A stretch of 64,000 bases of DNA from Trichomonas vaginalis G3. Lineage: Eukaryota > Parabasalia > Trichomonadida > Trichomonadidae. A program made the translations under genes and the position numbers. Below are positions 21,323 to 30,898 of this stretch, piece by piece (position 1 is the first letter of the stretch; each line of letters opens with the position of its first letter). Where the stretch lies: positions 14,442,205 to 14,506,204 of the forward strand of contig NC_067206.1 in the NCBI RefSeq assembly GCF_026262505.1. Reading direction: 5' to 3'. Under the pieces are notes generated by a model. That model made no database searches and was not told the DNA's origin. It saw nothing but the letters and a program-made list of their open reading frames with translations.

Positions 21323-22156
21323 ATGAATTTTACAAAACCACCGTTACCGTTCTTTGGAAATAAGAGTAGATGTAAAGATATTATATTGAGAGAACTTAAG
21401 AAACTACCGAATGGTCTAACATTTGTAGATTTGTTCGGTGGAAGTTTCTATATATCCCATTTGTGCCATATAATATTCCCAGACTCAAAGATTATATGCA
21501 ATGACTTCGACAACTATATGGACCGTCTCAAACATATTCCAGACACTAACAAAATATTGAAAGAGTTAAAAGAAAAGATACCTATAGGTAAGATGGAACG
21601 TATACCATTAGATAACAAAAATATTGTGAGAGAGGTTTTGAAAAAAGCAGAATATATAGACTGGAATAGTATATCTGCTAGACTATTATATAGTGGTGCT
21701 ATAAGAGTTCATGACATTGAAACACTTATGTCAAAAGTTTTATATCTTAACTATACAAATGTTTTCAAAGAGGACATAGATAAATATATTGAGGGTATAG
21801 AGTTTGTGAGATGTCATTGGACAGATTTGTATGAAAAATATAAAGACAAGGAAAATGTTTTCTTTATAGTGGACCCGCCGTTCTATAACACATGGGATTT
21901 TCAATACCAAGTAGACTGGACTTTGAGAGACTCTTTAGAAACTTTAGACGTTATACATAACCATCCATGCTTTTACTTTACATCCGATAAAAGTGGTTTG
22001 GAAACCGTTATGAGATGGTTAGAGGACATACATGACTATGAGTTTATATATGACAAGATAGAATATGAGAGAGGTCCTATAAACTGGAGAAAGTGTCACA
22101 ATAAAGAAATTTTATTAGTAAGTAAATGTGGTTTGAAATCGGACTACTTGTTTTAG
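21323..22156 (+). CDS. Dam-like DNA N6-adenine methyltransferase (D12 class)
   Basis: A 277-aa intact protein. The N-terminus has the AdoMet-site motif of D12-class enzymes (PLPFFGNKSR, residues 8-17), then FVDLFGGSFYIS (34-45). The catalytic motif IV is DPPF (184-187) in FIVDPPFYNT, a known variant of DPPY. It should transfer methyl from AdoMet to N6 of adenine in DNA. Being first inside the left end, it is read inward, after a TTTTTAT motif about 15 bases before the ATG. N6-methyladenine is reported as the main DNA methylation in T. vaginalis. The target is not readable from the protein, but GATC-centred palindromes are spread through this element. Confidence 0.88.
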   Translation: MNFTKPPLPFFGNKSRCKDIILRELKKLPNGLTFVDLFGGSFYISHLCHIIFPDSKIICNDFDNYMDRLKHIPDTNKILKELKEKIPIGKMERIPLDNKNIVREVLKKAEYIDWNSISARLLYSGAIRVHDIETLMSKVLYLNYTNVFKEDIDKYIEGIEFVRCHWTDLYEKYKDKENVFFIVDPPFYNTWDFQYQVDWTLRDSLETLDVIHNHPCFYFTSDKSGLETVMRWLEDIHDYEFIYDKIEYERGPINWRKCHNKEILLVSKCGLKSDYLF

Positions 22157-22280
22157 GTTTTTTCCATTGTGTCATTTATTTCTTTGACGTGGCAGAAAAG
22201 TACAGAGAATATGAAGATGAACCAATGCCTGCAAATGTTCAGTATATGTACTCGTAAGAGATATTTTTATCTAATATTAA

Positions 22281-22643
22281 ATGGACGCACAGAACTTAGC
22301 GAATGCACAGCAACCTGGACAACCAAACCCAGAGAATATTCCAAATGAAGTTAGAATACAAACTGCAATGGCAAACTATGGTCAAGTGCCAACAGATGTA
22401 CAAATGCAAACTGCCATGTCAAATGACGCTGCGTTAGGTTTGCCACCATGGTATGCAAATATGAGATGGAAAGAGTTTTATACAAACCCTGAAGTCGGAT
22501 ATAAACAACTTTATGCAGATGACGCGAACACAGGAGTTGACCCAGAATATGTTTTCTACCAGAGGAGAAACAGAATGTATGAGCTCCAGTTAAAGAATGC
22601 TATGGAACTCAACAGGAAACGTAAGAGACTAGGCGGACATTAG
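22281..22643 (+). CDS. Hypothetical Gln/Asn-rich protein of element A
   Basis: A 120-aa intact protein, not recognised. The N-terminal third holds two imperfect repeats (IPNEVRIQTAMAN and VPTDVQMQTAMSN). The C-terminus is basic (NRKRKRLGGH). It sits between the methylase and a membrane-active-looking small protein. It has its own TTTTTATC motif before the ATG. A virion or assembly role is a guess from position. Confidence 0.55.
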   Translation: MDAQNLANAQQPGQPNPENIPNEVRIQTAMANYGQVPTDVQMQTAMSNDAALGLPPWYANMRWKEFYTNPEVGYKQLYADDANTGVDPEYVFYQRRNRMYELQLKNAMELNRKRKRLGGH

Positions 22644-22661
22644 ATTTTTACATATAGTAAA

Positions 22662-22904
22662 ATGGGTTTCTTCAGTAAGATAGGAAACTTCTTTCGAAAT
22701 GTTGGAAGAGGTATATGGAATGGAATAAAAACCGTAGGAAGAGGAATTTGGAACGGAGTCAAAAATATTGGTAAAAGGGTAGGTCAGTTCGTTGGTATTA
22801 TACCTAAAGACCCTGAACCAGAAGAACAAGCTCCTGTTATACAACAGCCTGAACCTGCACCACAGTCTAGTTGGCAACCAAATCCAACACCTCAACCGTA
22901 TTAA
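22662..22904 (+). CDS. Small amphipathic protein, possible minor virion protein
   Basis: 80 aa, intact. The first 45 residues are built of repeated amphipathic blocks (GRGIWNGIKTVGRGIWNGVK) of alternating Gly, aromatic and basic residues. The rest is a Pro/Gln-rich tail ending PQPY. This looks like a membrane-interacting peptide, comparable in style to lytic minor capsid proteins of DNA viruses; the comparison is structural inference, not homology. TTTTTACATATAG precedes the ATG. Confidence 0.6.
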   Translation: MGFFSKIGNFFRNVGRGIWNGIKTVGRGIWNGVKNIGKRVGQFVGIIPKDPEPEEQAPVIQQPEPAPQSSWQPNPTPQPY

Positions 22905-22908
22905 AAAG

Positions 22909-23757
22909 TTATATTTTTACCGTTCGATAGTAGTTGTATATGAAACTAAGTTCTAAGTAAAACGCATGGTATAATGGAATTATTCTTTTTCTTCCATCTG
23001 TAGTAAACCATACTTGAAAGTCTGAAATACTTCCACTTGGTGGTTCGTATAACTTTGTAGGTTTTTCGTAAAAGTCATTTGCCAAGCATAAGAAAGAGTT
23101 TTGGGCGCCAGAAAATGAAGCATGAACAATAATAGCATCTTGGTCGAAAACATTTTCATATGTTCCATTAGGGTTTTCGACTTCATAAAAGTCTGGGTGT
23201 ACTGGATATGCTGCAGGCTGATTTAACATCCTCAAAAATCTATACCATGCCAAGTTGTTATATTTTGTAGAAATATAAACGTTTTCTCCAAGGTCTTCTA
23301 TTCTATTGATTTTAACAGTTGCATTTTTCCTGTCATAAATAATATCGAGATGGTACTCTCCCTCGTCAATGTTATACTGGTTTGCATATTCGAGATAGAT
23401 ATCGTTTATTTTTTCTTGAAAAGCTTGAAGAGTTGTTTCTAAGTTTACAAGCAAACTAACTTGTAAAAGTTTTCCCTGTTCAAATTTCTCATACATACGT
23501 TTTTCTTTGTTATAGTATCGAACTTCAAAACCGACCGTAAATGGGAAACCATGTATGGCTTCTGAAATGAACTTCATTCTACGAAAGCCAATAGCTTTTG
23601 TGACGGATGGGTCTCTTAGCCATCTTAATGGGTAGTCAAAACGATAGCCTTCATGCTTTACGGTCTCTGTCTCAAACTTTTGACCGACATTAGTAAAAAG
23701 TTCATCTAATGGTTTAGTTGTAGCAACTCTTGAATTTTCTTTTTCTATTGAAAGCAT
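22909..23757 (-). CDS. Probable structural protein (paralogue of 28022-28877)
   Basis: A 282-aa intact protein starting at 23757. It has a mixed beta-rich look with conserved segments YDRKNATVKINRIED, NVFDQDAIIVHASFS and SDFQVWFTTDGRK. A decayed paralogue in opposite orientation lies at 28022-28877. The protein at 50179-51036 in element B has a similar length and a comparable NVF-D segment, so the three may form one family of minor capsid or penton-like proteins. That function is inferred from size, composition and context. It is divergent from the fibre gene, with an 18-bp shared promoter. Confidence 0.6.
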   Translation of the reverse strand: MLSIEKENSRVATTKPLDELFTNVGQKFETETVKHEGYRFDYPLRWLRDPSVTKAIGFRRMKFISEAIHGFPFTVGFEVRYYNKEKRMYEKFEQGKLLQVSLLVNLETTLQAFQEKINDIYLEYANQYNIDEGEYHLDIIYDRKNATVKINRIEDLGENVYISTKYNNLAWYRFLRMLNQPAAYPVHPDFYEVENPNGTYENVFDQDAIIVHASFSGAQNSFLCLANDFYEKPTKLYEPPSGSISDFQVWFTTDGRKRIIPLYHAFYLELSFIYNYYRTVKI

Positions 23758-23775
23758 ATTTTATCTAGAATAAAA
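23758..23775. promoter_or_regulatory. Divergent late-type promoter motif
   Basis: Only 18 bp separate two opposite ATGs. The sequence ATTTTATCTAGAATAAAA is close to palindromic, so each gene reads a TTTTAT motif just before its start. This is the most compact example of the TTTTTAT-type motif seen before most structural genes of A and B. Confidence 0.55.
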
Positions 23776-25444
23776 ATGTCGAAAGATATTGCTTCCATAA
23801 GAGAAATACAACACAACCGACAACTCATTATGCAAGCTCTAAATAAGAACACAACAAACTTTTCAAACTATTCTAAGATATCTGAGTCATTGAAAGAAGG
23901 AAACTTAAAACTGACAATAAACCCAATGACAGATGAGTTTCTGTTTCAAGACAATAAGAACCATACTGTCTGTATAAATCCAACAAAAGGAACTTTAAAC
24001 GAGAAACCTATAAATGAACTTCTTTTGAAAACAGATGTTGACAACAAAGCTGACAAAGAATATGTAGACGATGCAATAGCAAAAGAAGAAGAAAGAGCTA
24101 ACAATGCTTATGCAACAAAAGAACATACTCATCCTGAACTAGCAGACAAAACATATGTTGACAATAAAATGTCAAGTGAAGTGACAAGAGCTGAAAACGA
24201 ATATTCTAAAAAGACTCATACACATTCTATATCTGAAATAACAGACTTACAAGAAACCTTAAACAGGAAAAGTGCCGTTGGACATACACATACCATTGCA
24301 AATATTACAAACTTACAAGAAACCTTAAACAGGAAAAGTGCCGTTGGACATACACATACATCTTCTGAAATAACAGACTTAAACGTTAGCCTTGAAAATA
24401 AAGCAGATAAAACATATGTCAATGAAATATACCAAAGTTTGATAGGAACAAAAAATATTGAAACTATTGTTGGTGACTTTTCTGTCAATGAAGAAAATAA
24501 ATATTTTAGATGGCAGTTTGTACAGTCCTTAGAAAATGGTACACGGTGTAAACTCATTCCGAAAAATAACAATGAAATGTATGTAAGCTATAAAAAGAAT
24601 GATGGTACACAAGTTAAAGTTCCATTAGACAACAACTGCTACTTAAACTTATATGGAGACGAACAAAAGAAATATTTAAGAGTTTATGAAATGACAGATA
24701 TGACATTGCCTGACCCAGCTCCAGCACCATATATTATGACTATGGAGATGACGTCAGAACACCACATGTAGATGAACAAAAGCTAACATTATATTTAGAT
24801 TATTATAGATATAAAAGATATAATGCAATAGAAAAACGAGAATAGTATACTATTATGAAGATGACAGAAATAAATATTATAGTCAAGATTTTACCTACCC
24901 TGAAAACATAAGATTATATTATAAAAAATATTCTGACACAAACCAGAAGAAACCTGAAATAGTTGCACTATATTTTAAGTTCAAAAGAGACAATCCTATA
25001 ATGTCTCATATGTTTGATTTAATGAACCCAGTAGGTTCTATTTATACATCTATGGAAGCAAGAGGTCCTCAAGTAATGTTGGTGTTGGTGCATGGGAACA
25101 AAATAGTCGACAGGTTTTTGTATTGTGCAAACTCTTCAAAGGAAACAGGTGGAAGTAAAACGATTTCAGGTGAAAATTTACCTGCACACAGTCACTACAT
25201 AGATTTAAGTACATCTCAAGCAGGTTGGCATAAGCATAGATATTGGGATTGGTCAGGAATGACAAAAGGTAAAGGATATGATGTTAAAGACGACGTTAAG
25301 TTTGCTATAAATTGTTACTGGAGTGACACTCAGGGAGAAGGAAACCATACACATTTCGTTTCAGGATATACGCAAACAACGGGACAAAGTAAAGAATACA
25401 TGCCACCTTACATGACAGTTTACGCATGGTATAGAATTGCTTAG
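23776..25444 (+). pseudogene. Phage-tail-fibre/collar-like protein, frameshifted
   Basis: The first 331 codons (23776-24771) are intact. They carry fibre repeats of the form GHTHTxxxITxLQETL, the His-x-His units seen in phage fibres, with near-identical DNA repeats at about 24241-24350. After frameshifts near 24730-24990 the frame resumes at 25001-25444 with a tail-collar-type end: NPVGSIYTS, LPAHSHYID, the GNHTH region and the ending PPYMTVYAWYRIA. Inside this last part, two compensating one-base changes in A-runs put about 11 codons out of the family frame (25076-25110). A full gene would encode about 555 aa, probably the receptor-binding fibre of the virion. The gene is broken or affected by homopolymer sequencing errors. 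Confidence 0.75.
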
Positions 25445-26401
25445 TCGTCATTTTCAACTTCTTTAGCATATTCGTCAGGAGTTGTCTTATATTTGTTAGG
25501 AACTGTCTTTGAAAGTATACCACCTTGAACTTTGACAAGTTTGAAACGAGGTCTGACAATAGTAGTTTTATCTTCTGCTTGCAGTCTGTACATTTTGCCA
25601 TGTTTGCCTAAAACTTCATAATATTCTCTTGTATACTTTCTTCTATTTTTACGAACACGAATGTGAGTACCTGTCGGGTTCCCATTGTTGTCATAGTCAA
25701 TAGTATTTTCATATGGGTCGCGTTTAGGTATTTTCTATTTTTACTTTGTCGCCTTTCTTAAGTTTGAAGCCCGGCATTCTTTCTTGTTTGTCTCTTTTGA
25801 CTAAATTATTAAATATATAGTCTTTTTCTAAGTCAGGGTTGTTTTTCATTTCTTCGGGGAGTGGTTTCCCAAACCTTTTTGTTTACGGCTATTGTAAATA
25901 TTTAAAACTTGTCTCATCTTTTGCCATGGAGAAGTGTCTATATTTGTCGTCATATGACATTTCATTTGCTTCACCACCTTGTGGTTGGTTTAAGTCTCTT
26001 AACATTTTTATACAACCGTCAATGACACCAAGAGCAGAATGGTTTTGGTCGACGATGGAAATATTGGTTTACATTTTTTGAACGCAGATAGTTTTTACAT
26101 CATCTGATTTGAAAGAACTTTCACAGTCAGATGTCAGTTTTGTTGGATGGTATTTGTCAACGAATATTGTCAAAGCTGCTAAGATATCTAAAATAGCTTT
26201 GGACTGTAATGGTATGGCTTCACAGTATCTTGTGTTTTGACCAACAAATATTAGCCAGTATGGAGGTCCATCTGTTCTAACTCTCGGAATGTTTTCCAAA
26301 ATATCCATAAACCAAGCATTTGGTGTTGAACTAAAGATTTTTATCATGAGTGCTTTCTTTGTCGCTTTAGAAACATAGGGGTCCTTGTTTGGATTCGTCA
26401 T
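25441..26401 (-). pseudogene. Retroviral-type (rve) integrase of element A, frameshifted
   Basis: The 26069-26401 segment starts at an ATG and has the integrase core: WFMDILEN with the first catalytic Asp, then LTSDCESSF with the second. After a frameshift, ALGVIDGCIKMLRDL follows, where the catalytic Glu of this family would lie; here that position looks like Asp. The 3' part (to 25441) encodes a chromodomain-like, basic region. The N-terminal zinc-binding part is missing. Its stop overlaps the convergent fibre gene. This enzyme type would insert the element and create the 6-bp duplication. Confidence 0.78.
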
Positions 26402-26418
26402 TTTTTACCCTATAAGAA

Positions 26419-26817
26419 ATGGGTTTATTGGCGCATTAGCAGGAGTTGCATCTAGATTTTTACCCGCAGTGGGAACAATAGCCAGAGGTGTATTTGGAGT
26501 TGGAAGGAAGATTTGAGTACATTAGGTATACTTAAAGAGAAAGCACAACCTATTATACAAACTGTACAGAAAGGTTGGGATGTAGCACGAGATGCAAAAA
26601 TCTTATTCCAAATCCTGAAACAAGAGGAAAAGTTCAAGGATGGATGGACAATGTAGGAAGACAAGCAGGAAACTATTATAACAAAGCAAATGACTACTAT
26701 AACCAAGCAGGACACTATATGGACCAAGGTGAAAGATTCTTTAACAGAGGATATAACCATGCACAACAATGGGTAAACAATAACCAACCGCAACCACCTC
26801 AAACTTGGGGAATGTAA
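26419..26817 (+). pseudogene. Minor capsid-like amphipathic protein, frameshifted
   Basis: Three frames must be joined. The 5' part encodes a Gly/Ala-rich hydrophobic stretch (GALAGVASRFLPAVGTIARG), the middle a charged helix, and the end (about 26630-26817) repeats of Tyr/Asn/Gln-rich units finishing QPPQTWGM. Together they would give about 130 aa. The pattern of a hydrophobic start and Pro/Gln tail resembles the small protein at 22662-22904. A membrane-active virion protein is likely but unproven. Confidence 0.55.
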
Positions 26818-26820
26818 AGT

Positions 26821-26836
26821 TTTTTACTGAGATGAA
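26821..26836 (+). promoter_or_regulatory. Conserved pre-ATG motif, copy 1
   Basis: TTTTTACTGAGATGAA ends directly at the ATG at 26837. The identical sequence lies before the next gene (26992-27007). Exact conservation of 16 bases in two adjacent leaders suggests a transcription or translation start signal. Confidence 0.5.
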
Positions 26837-27001
26837 ATGAACAATACAGCATTGAGACAAATGGGTTCAAGATGGATTTGTCGACTTCCAGCAGTTACAC
26901 AACGTGTTTGTCAAGTTCTTCCTATACCTCAGGAAGTTTTAGACCGACTTAAAAACCTAAACAACCAGTTGAAAACAAACCAAACTAAAATTTTTTACTG
27001 A
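26837..27001 (+). CDS. Small hypothetical protein of element A
   Basis: 54 aa, intact, basic in the first half with Cys and Trp residues (SRWICRLPAVTQRVCQVLP). It is not recognised. It sits between the minor capsid-like gene and 27008-27592, and its stop overlaps the leader motif of the next gene. The shared leader supports it being a real gene. Confidence 0.5.
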   Translation: MNNTALRQMGSRWICRLPAVTQRVCQVLPIPQEVLDRLKNLNNQLKTNQTKIFY

Positions 27002-27007
27002 GATGAA
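26992..27007 (+). promoter_or_regulatory. Conserved pre-ATG motif, copy 2
   Basis: Same TTTTTACTGAGATGAA as at 26821-26836, ending at the ATG at 27008 and overlapping the stop of the previous small gene. Confidence 0.5.
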
Positions 27008-27592
27008 ATGACCGAAGAAGTTGAAACGGTAGATTTGACACCACAAACAAAAAGTTCAGAACCATTGTCAAAACCTGTCAAAGAACTTACCGATGAAGAG
27101 AAAAATTCAATAATAGAAAGTGCCAGGTCTGGAAATACAAACCCTAACTATAAAGTCACTTTTCATAGAAATGGAACGGCTAGTATCTCAAAAAAGAAAC
27201 AGACTCTCACAAATAAAATATTGAAGTCTGAAGGAGCTTTCGAGACAACAGATGGAAAAGTTTACTTCACTGACCAACAGTTCATTATAGAACATCTCAT
27301 TGACTTAGAGTCGAAATATTCTAAACTTTACAACAAACACAAAAAGTTGGAAGGAAAACAAAAACAAATGGCATATGATATTTATGAAGATGTTGACGAC
27401 ACAACTGTTCCTGCAGGTGAGGTAAAGTCAGAGGAACCGAAAAGTGACGAAAAACCGATAGAAGAAGAGAAACCAAAAACTGAAGATAAACCAAAACCAA
27501 AGTTTAGTTTGGAAACTAAACCAAGTCAACCTTCATTAGCTGGTATGGGTTGGCGTCAAAGACTTATGGCAGCAGGCGGTTATGTAAAGTAA
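27008..27592 (+). CDS. Charged hypothetical protein, possible core or scaffold
   Basis: 194 aa, intact. The N-terminal 75 residues include a short beta segment (YKVTFHRNGTASISKKKQ). The middle is a predicted coiled coil, and the last 70 residues are Lys/Glu/Pro-rich ending in MGWRQRLMAAGGYVK. Proteins at 47080-47316 and 49424-49849 of element B have a similar pattern of a 'DGK-x-x-x-RK' segment and charged tail, so they may be related. A virion core or scaffolding role is a guess. Confidence 0.55.
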   Translation: MTEEVETVDLTPQTKSSEPLSKPVKELTDEEKNSIIESARSGNTNPNYKVTFHRNGTASISKKKQTLTNKILKSEGAFETTDGKVYFTDQQFIIEHLIDLESKYSKLYNKHKKLEGKQKQMAYDIYEDVDDTTVPAGEVKSEEPKSDEKPIEEEKPKTEDKPKPKFSLETKPSQPSLAGMGWRQRLMAAGGYVK

Positions 27593-27622
27593 AGAAAAAA
27601 ACATTTTTTTATTTTTATAAAA

Positions 27623-27868
27623 ATGCCCCCATATAGAATGGATAGAAAATCTGCTAGAATAAAAGCAGAGTTGCAAAGATATGGTTGGAGAGTTTCGAAG
27701 AATTTTAAATATAGGAAGGGAAGACCCATAAAAGTCTATGACAAACTGGCTGGTCTTCGCTACGAAATGGATTTGGAAACAGCACGTGCCAATTATCCAA
27801 ACAGACTAGAGAGGTTAGAAGAAGAACGTCTTATGGACATGCCTTTCGATGTGTTAAACATTGCATGA
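27623..27868 (+). CDS. Small basic hypothetical protein
   Basis: 81 aa, intact, with a strongly basic first half (RMDRKSARIKAELQRYGWRV) and an acidic helical end. TTTTTTATTTTTAT precedes the ATG. A nucleic-acid-binding role is possible from charge only. Confidence 0.5.
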   Translation: MPPYRMDRKSARIKAELQRYGWRVSKNFKYRKGRPIKVYDKLAGLRYEMDLETARANYPNRLERLEEERLMDMPFDVLNIA

Positions 27869-27916
27869 AATAAAAAATTTATTTTAAAAAAGTGACATTT
27901 TTTAATTTTATTTGAA

Positions 27917-28006
27917 ATGTACGCTGAGTTTGTTGGAGAAGACCGTTGGGAAACTTGTTTGTTAGATGAGAAATATGAAATGGCATACCATTTTAAAACA
28001 ATATAG
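27917..28006 (+). CDS. Very short ORF of element A
   Basis: 29 codons from ATG to TAG, after a T-rich leader (TTTTTTAATTTTATTTGAA). It may be a real micro-gene or a remnant. It is placed immediately before the decayed structural paralogue. Low confidence. Confidence 0.25.
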   Translation: MYAEFVGEDRWETCLLDEKYEMAYHFKTI

Positions 28007-28021
28007 TTTTACATATATTAA

Positions 28022-28877
28022 ATGCTTCAGGTTGAAAAACAAAGAACAAAAGTAGCAGATACAAAACCGTTAGACTATATCTTTACAAATGCTGGTAGGA
28101 CTATTTCAATGAAGAAATTTCATCCCGAATATACAGGTTTGACTATCCAATTCGTTGGCTTCAAAGTCCTTCAGATGCAAAGGCAATAGGATTTAGAAGA
28201 GTTTTGTTTTCAAATAGAACTAACGCATTTATGTTCGCAGTATATTTTCATGGGCAGTATAAAGGTTCTGATGGTCTAATAGACAAATTTGACGAAATGA
28301 GAATCTTTACAGTTCGTTCAGACGAAAGTCTTGAGAAACTCTAAATGACTTTCAAACTCAAATGAACAAATATTATTGGAATTTCAAGAAAAATACGACT
28401 CTTTACTAAATGGAACATACTATCTGAAACTAGAATATGACAAGATGAACTCCACCGTTTCATTTCAAAAGATTGAAATTAACCCTCCAAGAGATACAGA
28501 GTTTTTATTTTGGGAGGTAGACAAACGTTCTTGGGCACAATTTCTTCGGTTACTAAACCAGAACGAACCATTACCACCAGATGGTCCATTTCAATTTATA
28601 CTTCCACCAGCAGATTTGACAGTTTATAGAAACGTGTTTGACTCAAAATGTTATGTGTCATGCAAGTTTCAGTTCAAGCAACAATAGTTTTCTATGTATT
28701 GGTAAGGACTTTTATGACTTTGCTTCTAAATTCTACGAACCACCTAGTAACAGTTTCTCTGACTTTCAAGTTTGGTTCACAACAAATGGTGTGCAACATA
28801 TTATTCCATTGTACTATGACTTTTATCTCGAATTGTCTTTCATATATAACTACGGAAAAGTGCTGAAAAAGTATTGA
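28022..28877 (+). pseudogene. Decayed paralogue of the structural protein at 22909-23757
   Basis: It begins MLQVEKQRTKVADTKPLDYI, close to the start of the 22909-23757 protein, and ends with the matching SDFQVWFTTNGVQ and YYDFYLELSFIYNY segments. Several frameshifts break the frame near 28130, 28350 and 28640. The copies lie in opposite orientation within one element, which could allow inversion of the 5-kb block between them (inference). Confidence 0.75.
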
Positions 28878-28888
28878 AAAATACTTTT

Positions 28889-29202
28889 AGGTGAAGAGGT
28901 GAGATCTCACCTGTTTTCTCACCCTCATGAATTTGTCAAAACTTCTTCGTAATGAGTGTAAAGGACCCAAAAATAATGTTTAGGGTAGAAGGTTAGATCT
29001 AACCTGTTTTCTAACCTGTTTTCTAACCTCTTGAATTTTGTATTATTCTTCACAAAATGCTTGTTTTGAGGTCGAGCCACTTTTGGCTCCATCGTATTCT
29101 TTCAACCAAAACTCATGAATTCAGCAAAAATATAATTTAGGGTAGAAGGTTAGATCTAACCTCTTTTCTACCCTCATTTCTACCCTCTTGAATTTTCATG
29201 AA
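28889..29202 (+). repeat. GATC-centred palindromic repeats (three copies)
   Basis: Copies at about 28890-28930 (GGTGAGATCTCACC), 28981-29035 and 29138-29202 (both GGTTAGATCTAACC). They fill the gap after the decayed structural gene and frame a scar of a KilA-N gene at 29050-29125. Confidence 0.85.
29050..29125 (-). pseudogene. Scar of a KilA-N gene between GATC repeats
   Basis: About 75 bp closely match the inside of the KilA-N gene of element B (around 59765-59840), including AAAATGCTTGTTTTGAGGT and CGTATTCTTTCAACCAAAAC. The rest of the gene is gone. A GATC palindrome lies on both sides, as expected if recombination between such repeats removed a cassette. Confidence 0.65.
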
Positions 29203-29268
29203 TTTTCCCGAAATAAAAAATAAAGTTAGTTTTTTTAAAAAAATATTTTTTATTTTTATTGTAAGAAC

Positions 29269-30183
29269 ATGTTAGCAACAACAGCACCAAACTCTTTAGT
29301 TATGAATCCAACATCTATGTTAGTAGAAATGAAAAGCTTCATTCCTTCTTCATATACTTTTGAAACAGAAATCCAGAAGATAAAGCAAGAACTTTTAACA
29401 TCTAATTTAAACTGTAGTGCGAAAGATGAAACAAATGAACAGTATCTTTATGAAATGCAGGACATTATTGACCATTTGCCTAAACTACCTGAAATTCAGC
29501 AACAAAAACTAACCATTCCTGAATTCGATGAAATAGAAGTCAAAGCAACTGACTCAGTAGAAATAAAGAAGTTCATACGAAAGGTAAACTATGAGTTTCT
29601 AGGATTTCATTGCAACCATAAGGTTATGGACAAAGATTGCGACATGGTATATAAGAACATCTCTGACCTTTACAAAACCCGGGAGTTTAAGACCTACGAC
29701 AACTTTGTTTCGTTAGTTGCTGAATGTGTATGGCAGATAAGAGATAAAGATAGAAGAGGTAAGGTATGGAATGAACAGATAAGACCAACTGCTTCAGATT
29801 TAAAGAAAACCATTGACGCTTTAGTTGTTTTAGCAGGTAAGGTTTCAGAATATAACGCTAAAATGAACCCGCAATGTTCAAAATGTAAGGCAGCAATTAG
29901 GAAATATAACTACTCCGTCAAAGAGATAGAACGTATGAGAAACGACTATGCAGACTTAAAGAAAGAAGCAGAGAAACCAGCAGAAGATAAAATGGACATG
30001 TTAGAATTTCTGAACAAAAACTATCCAACTGCTGACGATTTCCTTCTATCTGACGTCAAGAAGAAGTATAAAGAAACTTTCGGCATAGTTAAAACATTCG
30101 ATATCCTCAGCGAAGAAATAGAGGCTACAAAACTGTTTAGGATTTCAAATATACATCGTACAATTCATGTAAAACGCTTATAA
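29269..30183 (+). CDS. Accessory hypothetical protein (copy also in element B)
   Basis: 304 aa, intact, ATG at 29269. Not recognised. Features: a HCNHKVMDKDC segment and a later CSKCKAAIRKYNY segment that could bind a metal, followed by a coiled coil. A decayed homologue lies at 58242-59198 in element B. It is the first gene of the accessory block that also holds the KilA-N genes, framed by GATC repeats on both sides. The sequence ATTGTAAGAAC before the ATG resembles the accessory-type leader motif. Confidence 0.65.
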   Translation: MLATTAPNSLVMNPTSMLVEMKSFIPSSYTFETEIQKIKQELLTSNLNCSAKDETNEQYLYEMQDIIDHLPKLPEIQQQKLTIPEFDEIEVKATDSVEIKKFIRKVNYEFLGFHCNHKVMDKDCDMVYKNISDLYKTREFKTYDNFVSLVAECVWQIRDKDRRGKVWNEQIRPTASDLKKTIDALVVLAGKVSEYNAKMNPQCSKCKAAIRKYNYSVKEIERMRNDYADLKKEAEKPAEDKMDMLEFLNKNYPTADDFLLSDVKKKYKETFGIVKTFDILSEEIEATKLFRISNIHRTIHVKRL

Positions 30184-30645
30184 AATAACTGAGGTGAGAA
30201 AACAGGTGAGAAAACGGGTGAGATCTCACCTCTTCACCTAAACTTTATTTTTACTGAATTCAGCAACAAAATTCTGAGTAAAATAATTTTTAGGGCTTGT
30301 GTCAAACCGTTGAGTTTTCACAAAATTTAAAAAATAACGTTTACCATGTAAAACGCTTATAAAATAACTGAGGTGAGAAAACAGGTGAGAAAACGGGTGA
30401 GATCTCACCTCTTCACCTAAAATATATTTTTGTCTGATTTAAGCTCATTACGAAGAAGTCTTGACAAAACATATACGTTCATGTTTGACAAAACATGTAC
30501 GATGAAATCATGACAAAACATGTACGATGAAGAAGTCTTGACAAAACATTTACGAAGAAGTCTTGACAAAACATTTACGAAGAAATCATGAAAATTCATG
30601 AGGGTAGAAAACAGGTTAGATCTAACCTTCTACCCTAAAATATAT
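30184..30645. repeat. GATC-centred repeats with duplicated gene end (three copies)
   Basis: Copies at about 30190-30241, 30371-30420 and 30600-30645. The last bases of the preceding gene (CATGTAAAACGCTTATAAAA) are repeated at about 30340 together with the repeat, so gene end plus palindrome was duplicated as a unit. Several units of the 25-bp terminal repeat lie at 30448-30596. No gene. Confidence 0.8.
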
Positions 30646-30898
30646 TTTTACTGAAAAATGACCAAAAATCTGAGTAAAATGGCATAAGATTGCTACCCTC
30701 GGAAACAGTGAAGAACAGCGAGTACGTATGAAAATCGTGAAATTTCTCTAGACCGGATTTTACCGGCCTTGCCTAAAACACATGAAAATCGTGAAGAACA
30801 GCGAGTAGGGAAAAAAACCTGGTCTTGCATAAAACTCATGAAAATCGTGAATTTCCTTAAGACAGAAAAAATAAAATTAGTTTTTTATAAAATATTTT
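30646..30898. repeat. Interspersed GTGAAGAACAGCGAGTA repeat units
   Basis: Two or more copies of a segment with GTGAAGAACAGCGAGTA followed by short A- and C-rich spacers and CATGAAAATCGTGAA. Similar units occur at about 31700-31950, and one lies in frame inside the KilA-N gene at about 32265-32325. No gene here. Confidence 0.65.

Noticed and set aside
21054-21326. ORFs reading through the 25-bp repeats (also 30417-30599 on the minus strand)
   Set aside because: All frames are open because of the repeat sequence; the translations are just the repeat (FCQDFFV and its shifts).
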